A DNA stretch of 64,000 bases. It comes from Aquimarina sp. U1-2. Its GTDB lineage: Bacteria; Bacteroidota; Bacteroidia; Flavobacteriales; Flavobacteriaceae. A program made the translations under genes and the position numbers. Below the pieces are notes generated by a model that was given only the letters and a program-made list of their open reading frames with translations, searched no databases and had not been told where the DNA came from. The stretch is from positions 42,169 through 106,168 of the forward strand of contig NZ_JAGKIK010000014.1 in assembly GCF_017897595.1 (NCBI RefSeq), in the 5' to 3' direction. This document shows positions 1-9,332 of this stretch, piece by piece. Every line of letters begins with the position of its first letter. Within the stretch, counting starts at the first letter, position 1.

Positions 1-1536
1 ATATTTTCTATACCTCTTTAGTTTTATAATATCAAAGAGTTCTTGTCGATTGTAATCAAAATGCTCGCATATGGTGTCTTTTACTTCTTTTCCTAAGGAT
101 TTTAATGTCGCATCAACCAAGTCTTTAACCATAGGTCTGCAGCCTCCACATCCCGTTCCTGCTTTGGTACAGGTAACTACATCACTTAGATCATTACAAG
201 ATCCATTTTGTATGGCATTGCAGATAGTACTTTTACTTACACTTTCGCATGAACATATTTGCGCATCATTTGGCAAATCCATTACATTACCAATAAGCGA
301 ATCACTACCACTACGATTACCAAGAATTAAATCTTCAGGATTGTCTGGCAGCGCCATCGCGGTATTATATATTTGAAACAAAGCATTGTAATCTGAGGAG
401 TCTCCTATAAGTATCCCGCCAAGCAGTTTAGAACCATCATTAGAAATATTAATACGCTTATAAATTCCTATTCTTTTGTTTTCATAGACTATGGTGTCTA
501 TAGTATCGCTTTCGCTCAAAGCATCACCGAAACTGGCAACTTCGGTTCCTATAAGTTTTAATTGCGTAGACATATCGATATGATCTACCATTTTTTTATC
601 GGTATCTCCTGTGATTTGTGATACGGCGATATCTGCCATATCATATCCTGGTGCCACAAGGCCATAGATCATATTATTGTATAGAGCGACTTCTCCGATG
701 GCATAAATGTTATCATCAGAGGTTTTCATAGTGTTATCTACAATAACGCCACCTCTTACGCCCGTTTCTAAGCCACATTCTTTGGCAACCTCGTCTCTGG
801 GTCTAATTCCGGCAGAAATCACAAGCATATCCACTTTTAATGCTGTGCCGTCAGTATAGTGTAGTCCTTCAATACTATGATCTCCTTGAATGAATTCGGT
901 TTGTTTATGTACATGAACATGTAGTCCAAGTTCTTCGATTGTCGTTTGGAGCATATCACTTCCCCCTTGATCTAATTGTCTGGGCATCAATCTGGGTGCG
1001 AATTCTACTACATGAGTTTCTAGCCCTAGTTCTTTTACTGCATTAGCAGCTTCAAGGCCTAAAAGTCCACCTCCAAGCACTGCTGCCTTTGTTTTTCCTT
1101 CAGATTTTAGTCTTTTTGCATAAGCATTTATAGCTTCAAGGTCTTCGATGGTTCTATAAACGAATACGCCCTCTTTTTCTACACCAGGGATAGGCGGTAC
1201 AAATGCCGAAGATCCTGTGGCGACTACCAAATAATCGTAAGCATAGGTTACCCCTCTATGATTTGCTACTGTTTTTTCTTTTCGGTTAATTTTGGTGATC
1301 ATTTCTGAAGTATGAAGATCGATATTGTGTTCCTGATACCAGGAAGCACTGGATAAACTAAGATCTTCGGCAGTTTTTCCTGCATAATATTCGCTTAAGT
1401 GAACCCGGTCATAGGCTCGTCTAGGTTCTTCTCCAAATACAGTAATTTTAAATTCATTAAAGTTTTCAGAAACAACAAATTTTTCACAAAATTTATATCC
1501 GACCATTCCATTACCGATGACCACTACATTCTTCAT
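1..1536 (-). CDS. nirB: Nitrite reductase (NADH) large subunit NirB, 3' part cut by window edge
   Basis: The reading frame is open from an ATG at 1536 down to base 1, giving 512 codons with no stop, so the gene continues past the left edge. The N-terminus has an FAD-binding GNGMVG motif at about residues 8-13. A second GGGLLG dinucleotide motif lies near the middle (NAD(P)H site). A BFD-type [2Fe-2S] domain follows with CSC and TGCGGC motifs. This order is that of NirB, which reduces nitrite to ammonium in the cytoplasm; the siroheme half must lie outside the window. The gene faces away from the nitrate genes but shares their operator (1561-1578). Assignment is firm, although the catalytic half is unseen. 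Confidence 0.93.
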   Translation of the reverse strand, partial: MKNVVVIGNGMVGYKFCEKFVVSENFNEFKITVFGEEPRRAYDRVHLSEYYAGKTAEDLSLSSASWYQEHNIDLHTSEMITKINRKEKTVANHRGVTYAYDYLVVATGSSAFVPPIPGVEKEGVFVYRTIEDLEAINAYAKRLKSEGKTKAAVLGGGLLGLEAANAVKELGLETHVVEFAPRLMPRQLDQGGSDMLQTTIEELGLHVHVHKQTEFIQGDHSIEGLHYTDGTALKVDMLVISAGIRPRDEVAKECGLETGVRGGVIVDNTMKTSDDNIYAIGEVALYNNMIYGLVAPGYDMADIAVSQITGDTDKKMVDHIDMSTQLKLIGTEVASFGDALSESDTIDTIVYENKRIGIYKRINISNDGSKLLGGILIGDSSDYNALFQIYNTAMALPDNPEDLILGNRSGSDSLIGNVMDLPNDAQICSCESVSKSTICNAIQNGSCNDLSDVVTCTKAGTGCGGCRPMVKDLVDATLKSLGKEVKDTICEHFDYNRQELFDIIKLKRYRKY

Positions 1537-1555
1537 AATACATATATTTAGAATT

Positions 1556-1578
1556 CAAAATTAAGTATTAGTACTTAA
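1556..1578 (-). promoter_or_regulatory. nirB promoter with shared nitrate-island operator
   Basis: TTAAGTA-TTAG-TACTTAA is a perfect 7-bp inverted repeat with a 4-base spacer (1561-1578). Read on the minus strand it runs straight into TAATTTTG (1563-1556), a match to the TAnnTTTG -7 element of Bacteroidota, about 20 bases from the nirB start. The same arrangement occurs at 3063-3084, 4045-4066 and 5753-5774. Confidence 0.75.
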
Positions 1579-1643
1579 TTAAATGATAAGAAATACGTAA
1601 TTATAAGGTAAGTAAATTGAGAATATCTGAATAATCAACTAAC

Positions 1644-1672
1644 AATCCTGCAAAAAACAGTTTTGCAGGATT
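1644..1672 (-). terminator. Hairpin after the outer-membrane channel gene
   Basis: AATCCTGCAAAA and TTTTGCAGGATT form a 12-bp stem with a 5-base loop, 20 bases beyond the stop codon of the minus-strand gene ending at 1693. The U-rich tail on that strand is weak, so termination here is inferred. Confidence 0.5.
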
Positions 1673-1692
1673 CAGGCTAAGGATTCAATCAT

Positions 1693-3012
1693 TTATTGGT
1701 CTTCAGCAGGAGTAGGTGTAGCACTCCATTTCAGGAAATTTGGTTTTACGACTAGCATCGCCCAGCCCCAATATTGTGCATCTGCTGGTTGTGGCACTTC
1801 TTTTAGGATTTCCATTGAGTCAGAAGCAAACATGTGAGAGTACCCTAGTTTTAAGGCGGCAAAGGATATTAATTTTTGAGTAAAAACAATATCCAATTCA
1901 GTTCCTAAATAATCATCTATGCCATCTACAAGGCTTTCAGCTCCGGCAAAATAATGTGCTTTTAGAAGTAAACTTGATTTTTCTCCGGTTTTGATCACAG
2001 TTTTTGCGTAGAAATCGTTAAGTCCAATGTTATTAGCGTGATTACCTACATAAAAATAATCCATAAATCCGTTAAAATTATGATTGGTACCAAAAATTGG
2101 GAAGAATGATTTGATTTCTCCGTCAGCCCCTCCATTATCATCTCCACTTAGCGTTTCAAAACCAAGCCCAAATACAGTTTTTCCGGGTTTGTAATTTACC
2201 TCTAACATAGCATTGTATGCCAAAAGATCAATTTCTTCGGTAAATTCTCCCGTTTGGCCATAAAGATTAGCAGCGACAGATAGTCCTTTAGCAGGTTTAG
2301 CTACTAAATGGGTTCCGAAGGTTTGTCGATTAACGTTTCCGTCAATTGGGGTTTGTCCGTCTATAGGATCTAAATTTTGATACGAATTATTAGCTACAAG
2401 AATACTGGCCGAAAATTTCTCCCAGTCTTTATGTAACCAAGCATATATCATTGCTTTATAATCAAATACGGCTCTTGCATTTCCTCCGTTATTTGGATCG
2501 AACAACGTCCTTTGTGTGCGCACACCATTTTGATTAAAAGCTACACCTATATCCAATTGAAGAGACTGTTTATTATATTTTAGTAAAGCCGCATCATGAA
2601 AACGACCTTGCATTGCCCAATCCAGAGCACCAAAAATTCGTTGATCGTCATACGATAATGCTTGTCTGCCTAACTTAGTAGACCAACCATTTCCGAATTT
2701 GAAATCAATCCATGCCTGTGCTAATGAGAAACTATTGTTATTATCGGCAACTGCTATTTGTGGTGTATCTCCCCAAACGCTTACATCTTGTACACTAACA
2801 AATGCTGAAAATTTCTCTTGCGCATATCCAAATTTTAGTCGAGAACGTTGTTGGATAAATAGACCTGCGTCAACACCATCGGGAATCAGAGTACCAAATC
2901 CATTTAAGTATTCTGCGCGAGGTCTAATATCTGCATCAATTCTAATTTCTTGCGCTCTAATTTTTGTGGTTATCGCAAATACGAGAAATACAATATAAAG
3001 ATGTGTTTTCAT
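1693..3012 (-). CDS. Outer-membrane channel, alginate-export (AlgE-like) family
   Basis: A 439-residue protein with a cleavable signal peptide (hydrophobic residues 5-20, then an AQE-like cleavage site). The rest is alternating beta-strand sequence typical of a large outer-membrane barrel. LGRQALSYDDQRIFG and the surrounding strands resemble the alginate export family. Members of this family often sit beside nitrate and nitrite genes in Bacteroidota. Its operator matches those of nirB, narK and the nitrate reductase, so I infer that it lets nitrate or nitrite cross the outer membrane rather than alginate. The substrate is not shown by the sequence. Confidence 0.75.
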   Translation of the reverse strand: MKTHLYIVFLVFAITTKIRAQEIRIDADIRPRAEYLNGFGTLIPDGVDAGLFIQQRSRLKFGYAQEKFSAFVSVQDVSVWGDTPQIAVADNNNSFSLAQAWIDFKFGNGWSTKLGRQALSYDDQRIFGALDWAMQGRFHDAALLKYNKQSLQLDIGVAFNQNGVRTQRTLFDPNNGGNARAVFDYKAMIYAWLHKDWEKFSASILVANNSYQNLDPIDGQTPIDGNVNRQTFGTHLVAKPAKGLSVAANLYGQTGEFTEEIDLLAYNAMLEVNYKPGKTVFGLGFETLSGDDNGGADGEIKSFFPIFGTNHNFNGFMDYFYVGNHANNIGLNDFYAKTVIKTGEKSSLLLKAHYFAGAESLVDGIDDYLGTELDIVFTQKLISFAALKLGYSHMFASDSMEILKEVPQPADAQYWGWAMLVVKPNFLKWSATPTPAEDQ

Positions 3013-3062
3013 AAGATATTTTTTAAGTGACTATGAATAATACAAAGTGATCAAATAGTTTT

Positions 3063-3084
3063 CAAATCTAAGTATTAATACTTA
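3063..3084 (-). promoter_or_regulatory. Promoter and operator of the outer-membrane channel gene
   Basis: TAAGTATTAATACTTA (3069-3084) is a perfect 16-base palindrome. On the minus strand it is followed at once by TAGATTTG (3070-3063), a TAnnTTTG -7 element, about 50 bases from the start codon at 3012. Confidence 0.75.
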
Positions 3085-3166
3085 ATTTTATATATTTTTA
3101 TACATAATAATACGTATGTTTTCTTTTCATATTTTTAATTTAATGCTGTTCCTTTTGAATAATTCA

Positions 3167-3174
3167 TATATTTG
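3167..3174 (+). promoter_or_regulatory. Candidate -7 element of the response regulator gene
   Basis: TATATTTG fits TAnnTTTG and lies 38 bases before the ATG at 3213. No convincing -33 element and no copy of the shared palindrome sit next to it, so this gene may be expressed independently of the operator. Confidence 0.35.
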
Positions 3175-3212
3175 AACTAGGTAAAGCAGTTCAATATTTT
3201 TAGAAAAACGAT

Positions 3213-3917
3213 ATGGTAAGAATAGTACTTGTTGATGATCATTTTATGGTTAGAGACGGTATTCGGGCAATTTTAGAAGAAGAAGAAAATTTTGAAGTGG
3301 TGGGAGAAGCAGCTAATGGAAAAGAGGCTATGTCGTTACTAAAATCTTTGAAGCCAGATCTTGCTATATGCGATATACGTATGCCAGAAATATCTGGTAT
3401 AGAACTAGTGCGACAAATGCTAAATATGAATTTGTCTACAAAGTATATTATGCTGTCTATGCATGATTCTGAAGAGTATATTTTACAATCGATCAATGCG
3501 GGAGCAGATGGATATCTTCTTAAAGGTGCGAGTAAAGAAGAGTTTATGAAAGCTTTAAATACTGTAAGTAGAGGAGAGCAATATTTTAGCGGAGATGTTT
3601 CTTCGATTTTAATTAAAAAAATTAGGGGGAATACTGCGGATGTAGTCGATAATGTTTCAGATACCCTACCCCAAGAAAAAAAGAGTGCCAATCCTTTTGA
3701 TCTTACCAAAAGAGAACATCAAATTCTTCGTCTCGCCATTTCAGGGAAAACAAATAAAGCTATAGCAACACAGCTCAATATTAGTAAACGTACTATTGAA
3801 GCTCATCGTTTTAATCTGATGAAAAAAATGAACGTAAAAAACGTTGTAGAGCTTAATAATAAGGCAAAAACATATGGTTTACTTAGTGTAGTAGTTCAAT
3901 TTCTCTTCTTTGTATAG
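3213..3917 (+). CDS. NarL/LuxR-family response regulator, probable nitrate-island regulator
   Basis: A 234-residue two-domain regulator. The receiver domain (about 1-120) has acidic pocket D8-D9, phospho-acceptor D54 in CDIRMP and K104 in GYLLKG. A LuxR-type HTH occupies about residues 163-222 (LTKREHQILRLAISG, then the recognition segment ISKRTIEAHRFNLMKKM). The last dozen residues are unusually hydrophobic. No histidine kinase lies next to it, so its partner must be elsewhere. It sits between the channel gene and narK, which makes it the leading candidate to bind the shared TAAGTA-N4-TACTTA sites; that link is inferred. Confidence 0.88.
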   Translation: MVRIVLVDDHFMVRDGIRAILEEEENFEVVGEAANGKEAMSLLKSLKPDLAICDIRMPEISGIELVRQMLNMNLSTKYIMLSMHDSEEYILQSINAGADGYLLKGASKEEFMKALNTVSRGEQYFSGDVSSILIKKIRGNTADVVDNVSDTLPQEKKSANPFDLTKREHQILRLAISGKTNKAIATQLNISKRTIEAHRFNLMKKMNVKNVVELNNKAKTYGLLSVVVQFLFFV

Positions 3918-4044
3918 GTTCATTGTGATATTTATAATTCCTGTTTCTTTTTTTTATCAAATATTAAAATTTATTTCCTAATAAATTTCCAATACATAAT
4001 TCTTCTCCTATTTACGTAATTTCTACATTTTTTGAAACAAAATT

Positions 4045-4066
4045 TAAGTATTTGTACTTAGTTTTG
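4045..4066 (+). promoter_or_regulatory. narK promoter with shared operator
   Basis: TAAGTA-TTTG-TACTTA (4045-4060) overlaps the -7 element TAGTTTTG (4059-4066). The ATG of the transporter is 63 bases further on. Confidence 0.75.
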
Positions 4067-4129
4067 ATACTCTCAGTTGTATATTTTTTATGCTAAAAAT
4101 CAAGTTTAACTCATTTAAGGCACAGTATT

Positions 4130-5530
4130 ATGAATACATTAGGTAAATCAACAAGTTTAAAATTATTAAATATAAGAAGTCTACCAATTAGAACCTTTTG
4201 GATTACTTCGATTGCTTTCTTTCTATGCTTTTTTGCATGGTTTGGTATTGTACCTTTTATGCCAGATGTGGTTAAGGATTTAGGATTAACTCCTGACCAA
4301 AAATGGAATTCGATAATTGTAGCTGTATCAGGGACTGTTTTTGCCAGACTTTTAATAGGCAAATTATGTGATAAATTTGGGCCTCGTCTTTGTTATACCT
4401 GGTTATTGATTTTAGGTGCGCTACCGGTGATTATCTTAGGATTTGTACAAACACCTTTACAATTTATTATATGTAGGCTTTTTATCGGGTTTATAGGAGC
4501 TTCATTTGTCATTACTCAATTTCATACCTCTATTATGTTTGCTCCCAATATTGTGGGGACGGCAAATGCTACGTCTGCCGGGTGGGGTAATTTAGGCGGT
4601 GGCGCCAATCGTTTGGGAATGCCCTTGATCGCAGCTGCTGTAATCAGCTTTGGTGTAGCAGAAACGGAAGCTTGGCGATATAGTATGATTATAGCAGGAG
4701 TAGTCTGTTTTCTCATGGGCATCGTATATTTTTTCTTCACACAAGATACACCAAGTGGAAATTTTTCTGAATTGAAAGCTAAAGGCGAATTTACAAAGGC
4801 TAAAAAAGATGAAGTAAGTTTCTTAAAAGCGATACAAGACTATAGAGTATGGATACTTTTTATTGTTTATGCTGCGTGTTTCGGTATGGAACTTACTGTG
4901 TATGGTACTATGGATGATTATCTTCAAAATACTTTTCAGTTAGAAAGAGTTACTGCGGGTAATTTAGTTTTATCCTTTGCACTTATGAATATTTTTGCCA
5001 GAACTCTGGGCGGTTTTTTCGGGGATAAGTTTGGTAAATTAAAAGGATTGCGGGGTAGGGTTCTGTTCTTAGCGGTTATCCTTGGGATCGAGGGTCTTAT
5101 GCTGTCTTTGTTTTCAGGTATGACAGGGCTAACTTTTGGAATTATTTTCTTGGTAGGTTTTAGTCTTACTGTGCAAATGGCAGAAGGCGCTACCTTTTCT
5201 GTGGTACCGTTTATAAATAAAAAAGCGATAGGTTTTATCTCTGGAATTGTAGGTGCTGGGGGTAATGTAGGGGCGTTTGTTGCTGCATTAGTTTTAAAGT
5301 CTAAATCTGCCATAGCCGAGAAAACTGCCATCGCTGAGTATCAAAGTCTAGGGCAGGAAGCGGTTGAAGCTGCGCAAGCCCTGGCGTCTTCTCAGGCTGT
5401 AGCCAGCGGATATTTCATTATCGGAGTTTTCGTAGTAATAACAGCTGTCGTTTCACTAACGATCAAATTCTCAACAGAAGATGAAAAAGCCGTACAACGA
5501 GAAATGTCTAATGTCTCTGTTCTTAGTTAG
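4130..5530 (+). CDS. narK: Nitrate/nitrite MFS transporter, NarK/NrtP family
   Basis: A 466-residue major facilitator with about 12 membrane segments. The glycine-rich signature GWGNLGGG at about residue 151 is the nitrate signature of the NNP family. RLLIGKLCDKFGPR between helices 2 and 3 is the usual MFS loop motif. It brings nitrate through the inner membrane for the reductase encoded next. An ATG at 4130 gives a short cytoplasmic leader before the first helix. It has its own promoter, and a 277-base gap separates it from the reductase gene, which has another copy of the operator. Family assignment is firm; whether it also exports nitrite cannot be told. Confidence 0.92.
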   Translation: MNTLGKSTSLKLLNIRSLPIRTFWITSIAFFLCFFAWFGIVPFMPDVVKDLGLTPDQKWNSIIVAVSGTVFARLLIGKLCDKFGPRLCYTWLLILGALPVIILGFVQTPLQFIICRLFIGFIGASFVITQFHTSIMFAPNIVGTANATSAGWGNLGGGANRLGMPLIAAAVISFGVAETEAWRYSMIIAGVVCFLMGIVYFFFTQDTPSGNFSELKAKGEFTKAKKDEVSFLKAIQDYRVWILFIVYAACFGMELTVYGTMDDYLQNTFQLERVTAGNLVLSFALMNIFARTLGGFFGDKFGKLKGLRGRVLFLAVILGIEGLMLSLFSGMTGLTFGIIFLVGFSLTVQMAEGATFSVVPFINKKAIGFISGIVGAGGNVGAFVAALVLKSKSAIAEKTAIAEYQSLGQEAVEAAQALASSQAVASGYFIIGVFVVITAVVSLTIKFSTEDEKAVQREMSNVSVLS

Positions 5531-5752
5531 TGGTTCGGATATTTTTAGTTTGGTACTCATGGTAAGTATGTCAAAGAACTCTGATCATTTCTGTAGTATG
5601 CTAATTTTTAAAAAACAGGAGGGTGACGCTATATAGTATTCCTAAAATTAACTGCAAAATTACATCAAAATCAAAATAGAGTATGTGTTATTTTACAGAT
5701 TATACAATTCTTTGCATGATACAACAGAAAAGAGTAGCAAACTTGTGATCGA

Positions 5753-5774
5753 TACGTAGTAATACTTAGTTTTG
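5753..5774 (+). promoter_or_regulatory. Nitrate reductase promoter with shared operator
   Basis: TACGTA-GTAA-TACTTA (5753-5768) differs from the other three sites by one base in the left half. It overlaps TAGTTTTG (5767-5774) exactly as in the narK promoter. The start codon is 33 bases downstream. The 5531-5752 stretch before it shows no gene. Confidence 0.7.
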
Positions 5775-5807
5775 AAATTATAATAAGAATGTATGTAAAC
5801 CACATCT

Positions 5808-8800
5808 ATGGCTACAGTTAAATCCTATAAAACAACATGTTCTTACTGCGGTGTTGGTTGTGGAATCATCGTTAAAAAAGACCCCAAAGATGCAATTACT
5901 GTGGTAGGTGATCCCGATCACCCCGTAAATCGGGGAATGCTATGTTCAAAGGGGATGAATCTGCACCATGTGGTTGCAGATAAAAGTGATAGAATTCTTT
6001 ATCCTGAAATGCGGTGGAGCAAAAATCACCCTCGCCAGCGAGTAACCTGGAATGAAGCACTAGACAAAGCAACCGCAGTTTTTAGTACTTTATTAAAAAA
6101 GTTTGGACCAGATAGTGTAGGATTTTATGTTTCTGGACAATGTCTTACCGAAGAGTATTATTTGGTTAACAAACTAGCCAAAGGATTTATAGGTACCAAT
6201 AATATAGATACCAATTCAAGACTTTGTATGAGTTCTGCTGTGGTAGGTTATAAGCAAGCTTTGGGTGAAGATAGTGTGCCTATTTCGTATGATGATATCG
6301 AACTTGCTGATTGTTTTATGATTGCTGGTGCGAATCCTGCATGGTGTCATCCGATTTTGTATAAAAGAATAGAAGCCCATAAAGAAAAGAACCCTGCGAC
6401 CAAAGTTATTGTGGTAGACCCAAGAAGAACACCATCTTGCGATATTGCAGATTTACATTTACAAATTCTTCCCGGTACCGATATTGTTCTTTATAATGCG
6501 ATAGCCAAACGACTTATCGATAAAAAGAAGATTGATAAAAATTTTATAGCCAACCATACCGATAATTATCAAACACTAAAAAAGTCGTTACAAGCAGTTT
6601 CTTTGACCAAGGCGGCTAAAATATGTGGAGTATCCCCTGTAGCTATTAAAAAGGCTGCATCCTATATTGCAGATGCCAAAGGGTTTATCACTCTTTGGGC
6701 TATGGGACTTAATCAAAGTTCTGTAGGTGTGTATAAAAATAATGCACTGCTTAATTTATCCTTACTTACAGGGCATATTGGTAAGCCCGGGTCTGGACCT
6801 TTTTCTTTAACAGGTCAGCCAAATGCCATGGGAGGTAGAGAAGTAGGAGGAATGGCCAACCTGTTGGCAGCGCACAAAGATTTATCTAACCCAAACCACA
6901 GGCGCGAAGTTGCCAATTTCTGGGGTGGTAAAGAGATTTCAGAAAAACCAGGACTTACTGCCACAGAGATGTTTGATGCTTTGGAAACCGGAAAACTTAA
7001 AGCAGTATGGATCATTTGTACAAACCCTTTAATTAGTTTACCTAATGCGAGCAAAATTGAAAACGCACTAAAAAAAGCAAAGTTTGTTATTGTACAAGAT
7101 ATATCTCATAATTCTGAAACTACTGAGTATGCCGATCTGTTACTTCCTGCTGCAGGATGGATAGAGAAAGAAGGTACCATGACCAATAGCGAACGCCGTA
7201 TCACATACTTGAATAAAGTCGTGGATCCTCCCGGAGAAGCACTGCCCGATGCCGAAATTTTATGGAATTTTGCAAGAAAGATGGGGTATCGAGGGTTTGA
7301 TTACACTACCGTAGAAGAAGTGTATAATGAACATTGCCTGCTTACCAAAGGCACCAACATTGATGTTTCGGGATTAAATTATAATCGACTCAAAGTAGAA
7401 GGTAGTTTTCAATGGCCTGTAGCTCATGCTAATCACCAGGGTACTGCACGACTTTTTACAGATAAAAAATTCTATACCGATACACAACGTGCAAAATTTG
7501 TAGTTCCTAGATTCACGAAACCAACTTCAGAATTACTTACGCAAGATTATCCATTAATACTCACTACCGGAAGAGTTCGAGACCAGTGGCACACTAGAAC
7601 GAAAACAGGAAAGGTGAAAAAATTAATGAATCATATTCCCGGCCCTTATCTGGAAATAAATCAAGTAGACGCATTTCTTAGAAAAATCAAAGAAGGGGAT
7701 ATCGTTATGGTGAAAAGTAAAAGAGGACAAGTTCAAGTTACAGCAAAAGTAAGTGATGCTATAAAACACGGCGTTGTTTTTTTACCAATGCATTGGGGAA
7801 AACCATTTGGTAACGATTTTGGTAGGGCTAATAATTTGACAACAAGTATCGTTGATTCCATTTCCAAAGAGCCTGATTTTAAGTTTTCTGCAGTACAGGT
7901 CGCAAAGTACATAAAACCCAAACAAAAAATTTGTATCATAGGTGCAGGTACAGCAGCATACCGTTTTATACAAACGTATCGTCAATACAATACAAATGAT
8001 GAGATCGTGGTGTTCTCAAAAGAACTTCATCCTTTTTACAACAGAGTTTTATTGCCAGAATACGTGAGTGAAGAATTAAGTTGGGAACAGTTGCAAAAAA
8101 TGCGGGAAGGAAGTATGAACGACCTCAATGTCGAACTTTCTATAGAAAATCCGGTTATTGAAATTCACAGAAACGAAAAGTATCTTATCGATAGTAAAGG
8201 TGAAAAGCACGACTATGATATTGTGGTATTGGCTACCGGAAGTCGACCGTTTGTTCCTAAAGAAGCACCTATTCACTTTCCCGGTAGATTTACTATTAGA
8301 GATCGAGGAGATGCTGATACACTTAAAGCATATCTGAAACAAACCGATTTGCCAGAAAACGAACAACACGTCACTATAGTAGGTGGGGGTTTGTTAGGCT
8401 TAGAACTGGCTGCTTCACTACGAAAAAGGCATGTAAAAATTACCATCATACAACGTGGTAGTCGTTTGATGGAAAGGCAACTTGATGCCGTAGCTAGTCG
8501 TTTATTAGCCGAAGATGTTCAAGAGAAAGGTATTCAAATTCACTTTGATAATGAAGTAGATACAGTTTTTAATCAGGGATCTGAAGATATTTTGATCAAT
8601 CTGAAATCAGGTAAATCGTATACGTGCAACGCTATCGTATACGCTGTAGGCACGCTACCCAACATCGAACTGGCAAAACAATCGGGAATCCAATGTCGCA
8701 GAGGTATTTTAGTGAATCACTACCTGCAATCCAGTGACCCATCTATATATGCCATTGGCGAAATAGCAGAGTTTGAAGGAAATTTGTATGGGATTACTGC

Positions 8801-9329
8801 GGCTGCAGAACAACAAGCAGATCTAGTGGCTAGATCTTTACTAGGTGATTTTAATGCGATCTATAAGGGGTCTATATCCATGAATATTTTAAAATTCGAA
8901 GATTTAGATCTGTGTAGTTTAGGAAACATTAACGTTCCTGCAAATGATTCGATGTACGAAGAAATTATTTTTACAGATATTCGTAAGCGATCCTACAAAA
9001 AATGTATTGTAAAAAATGATAAACTGATCGGTGCCATTTTGATAGGTGATAAAAATGAATTTGCCGATTTTAGAAATCTCATAGAAAAAGAAATAGAGCT
9101 ATCAGAAAAAAGAGATGAGTTACTGCGGTCTTCGTCTACAAGTGAGCCGGTTCTTGGGAAATTAATATGCTCTTGTAGTCAGGTAGGAGAAGATAATCTC
9201 AAAAAAGCTATCACTTCAGGATGTAAAGAGTTTGCAGATTTATGTTCAAAAACTGGAGCCGGATTGGGATGTGGAAGTTGCAAACCCGAAATCAAAGAAG
9301 TCTTACGTACAGTAGCACAAATAGCATAA
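5808..9329 (+). CDS. Assimilatory nitrate reductase fused to its NAD(P)H-FAD reductase (NasA-NasC-like)
   Basis: A 1173-residue fusion. Residues 1-55 carry a [4Fe-4S] site C11-x2-C14-x3-C18-x27-C46. The molybdopterin domain follows, with C141 in SRLCMSS as likely molybdenum ligand. A dinucleotide-binding domain spans about 590-695. From about 705 to 1110 there is a NirB/NasC-type pyridine nucleotide-disulphide oxidoreductase (GAGTAA motif for FAD, GGGLLGLE for NAD(P)H). The C-terminus (about 1120-1170) is a BFD [2Fe-2S] domain with CSC and GLGCGSC. NasA and NasC are separate chains in Klebsiella-type systems; here one soluble chain could pass electrons from NAD(P)H to nitrate. Four bases separate it from the rubredoxin gene. 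Confidence 0.92.
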   Translation: MATVKSYKTTCSYCGVGCGIIVKKDPKDAITVVGDPDHPVNRGMLCSKGMNLHHVVADKSDRILYPEMRWSKNHPRQRVTWNEALDKATAVFSTLLKKFGPDSVGFYVSGQCLTEEYYLVNKLAKGFIGTNNIDTNSRLCMSSAVVGYKQALGEDSVPISYDDIELADCFMIAGANPAWCHPILYKRIEAHKEKNPATKVIVVDPRRTPSCDIADLHLQILPGTDIVLYNAIAKRLIDKKKIDKNFIANHTDNYQTLKKSLQAVSLTKAAKICGVSPVAIKKAASYIADAKGFITLWAMGLNQSSVGVYKNNALLNLSLLTGHIGKPGSGPFSLTGQPNAMGGREVGGMANLLAAHKDLSNPNHRREVANFWGGKEISEKPGLTATEMFDALETGKLKAVWIICTNPLISLPNASKIENALKKAKFVIVQDISHNSETTEYADLLLPAAGWIEKEGTMTNSERRITYLNKVVDPPGEALPDAEILWNFARKMGYRGFDYTTVEEVYNEHCLLTKGTNIDVSGLNYNRLKVEGSFQWPVAHANHQGTARLFTDKKFYTDTQRAKFVVPRFTKPTSELLTQDYPLILTTGRVRDQWHTRTKTGKVKKLMNHIPGPYLEINQVDAFLRKIKEGDIVMVKSKRGQVQVTAKVSDAIKHGVVFLPMHWGKPFGNDFGRANNLTTSIVDSISKEPDFKFSAVQVAKYIKPKQKICIIGAGTAAYRFIQTYRQYNTNDEIVVFSKELHPFYNRVLLPEYVSEELSWEQLQKMREGSMNDLNVELSIENPVIEIHRNEKYLIDSKGEKHDYDIVVLATGSRPFVPKEAPIHFPGRFTIRDRGDADTLKAYLKQTDLPENEQHVTIVGGGLLGLELAASLRKRHVKITIIQRGSRLMERQLDAVASRLLAEDVQEKGIQIHFDNEVDTVFNQGSEDILINLKSGKSYTCNAIVYAVGTLPNIELAKQSGIQCRRGILVNHYLQSSDPSIYAIGEIAEFEGNLYGITAAAEQQADLVARSLLGDFNAIYKGSISMNILKFEDLDLCSLGNINVPANDSMYEEIIFTDIRKRSYKKCIVKNDKLIGAILIGDKNEFADFRNLIEKEIELSEKRDELLRSSSTSEPVLGKLICSCSQVGEDNLKKAITSGCKEFADLCSKTGAGLGCGSCKPEIKEVLRTVAQIA

Positions 9330-9332
9330 ATC

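Noticed and set aside
71..376. Plus-strand ORF of 101 codons
   Set aside because: It lies wholly inside the BFD-encoding part of nirB on the other strand, whose motifs are clear.
3239..3709. Minus-strand ORF of 156 codons opposite the response regulator
   Set aside because: The regulator on the plus strand has every expected motif; the antisense product is low-complexity and resembles nothing.
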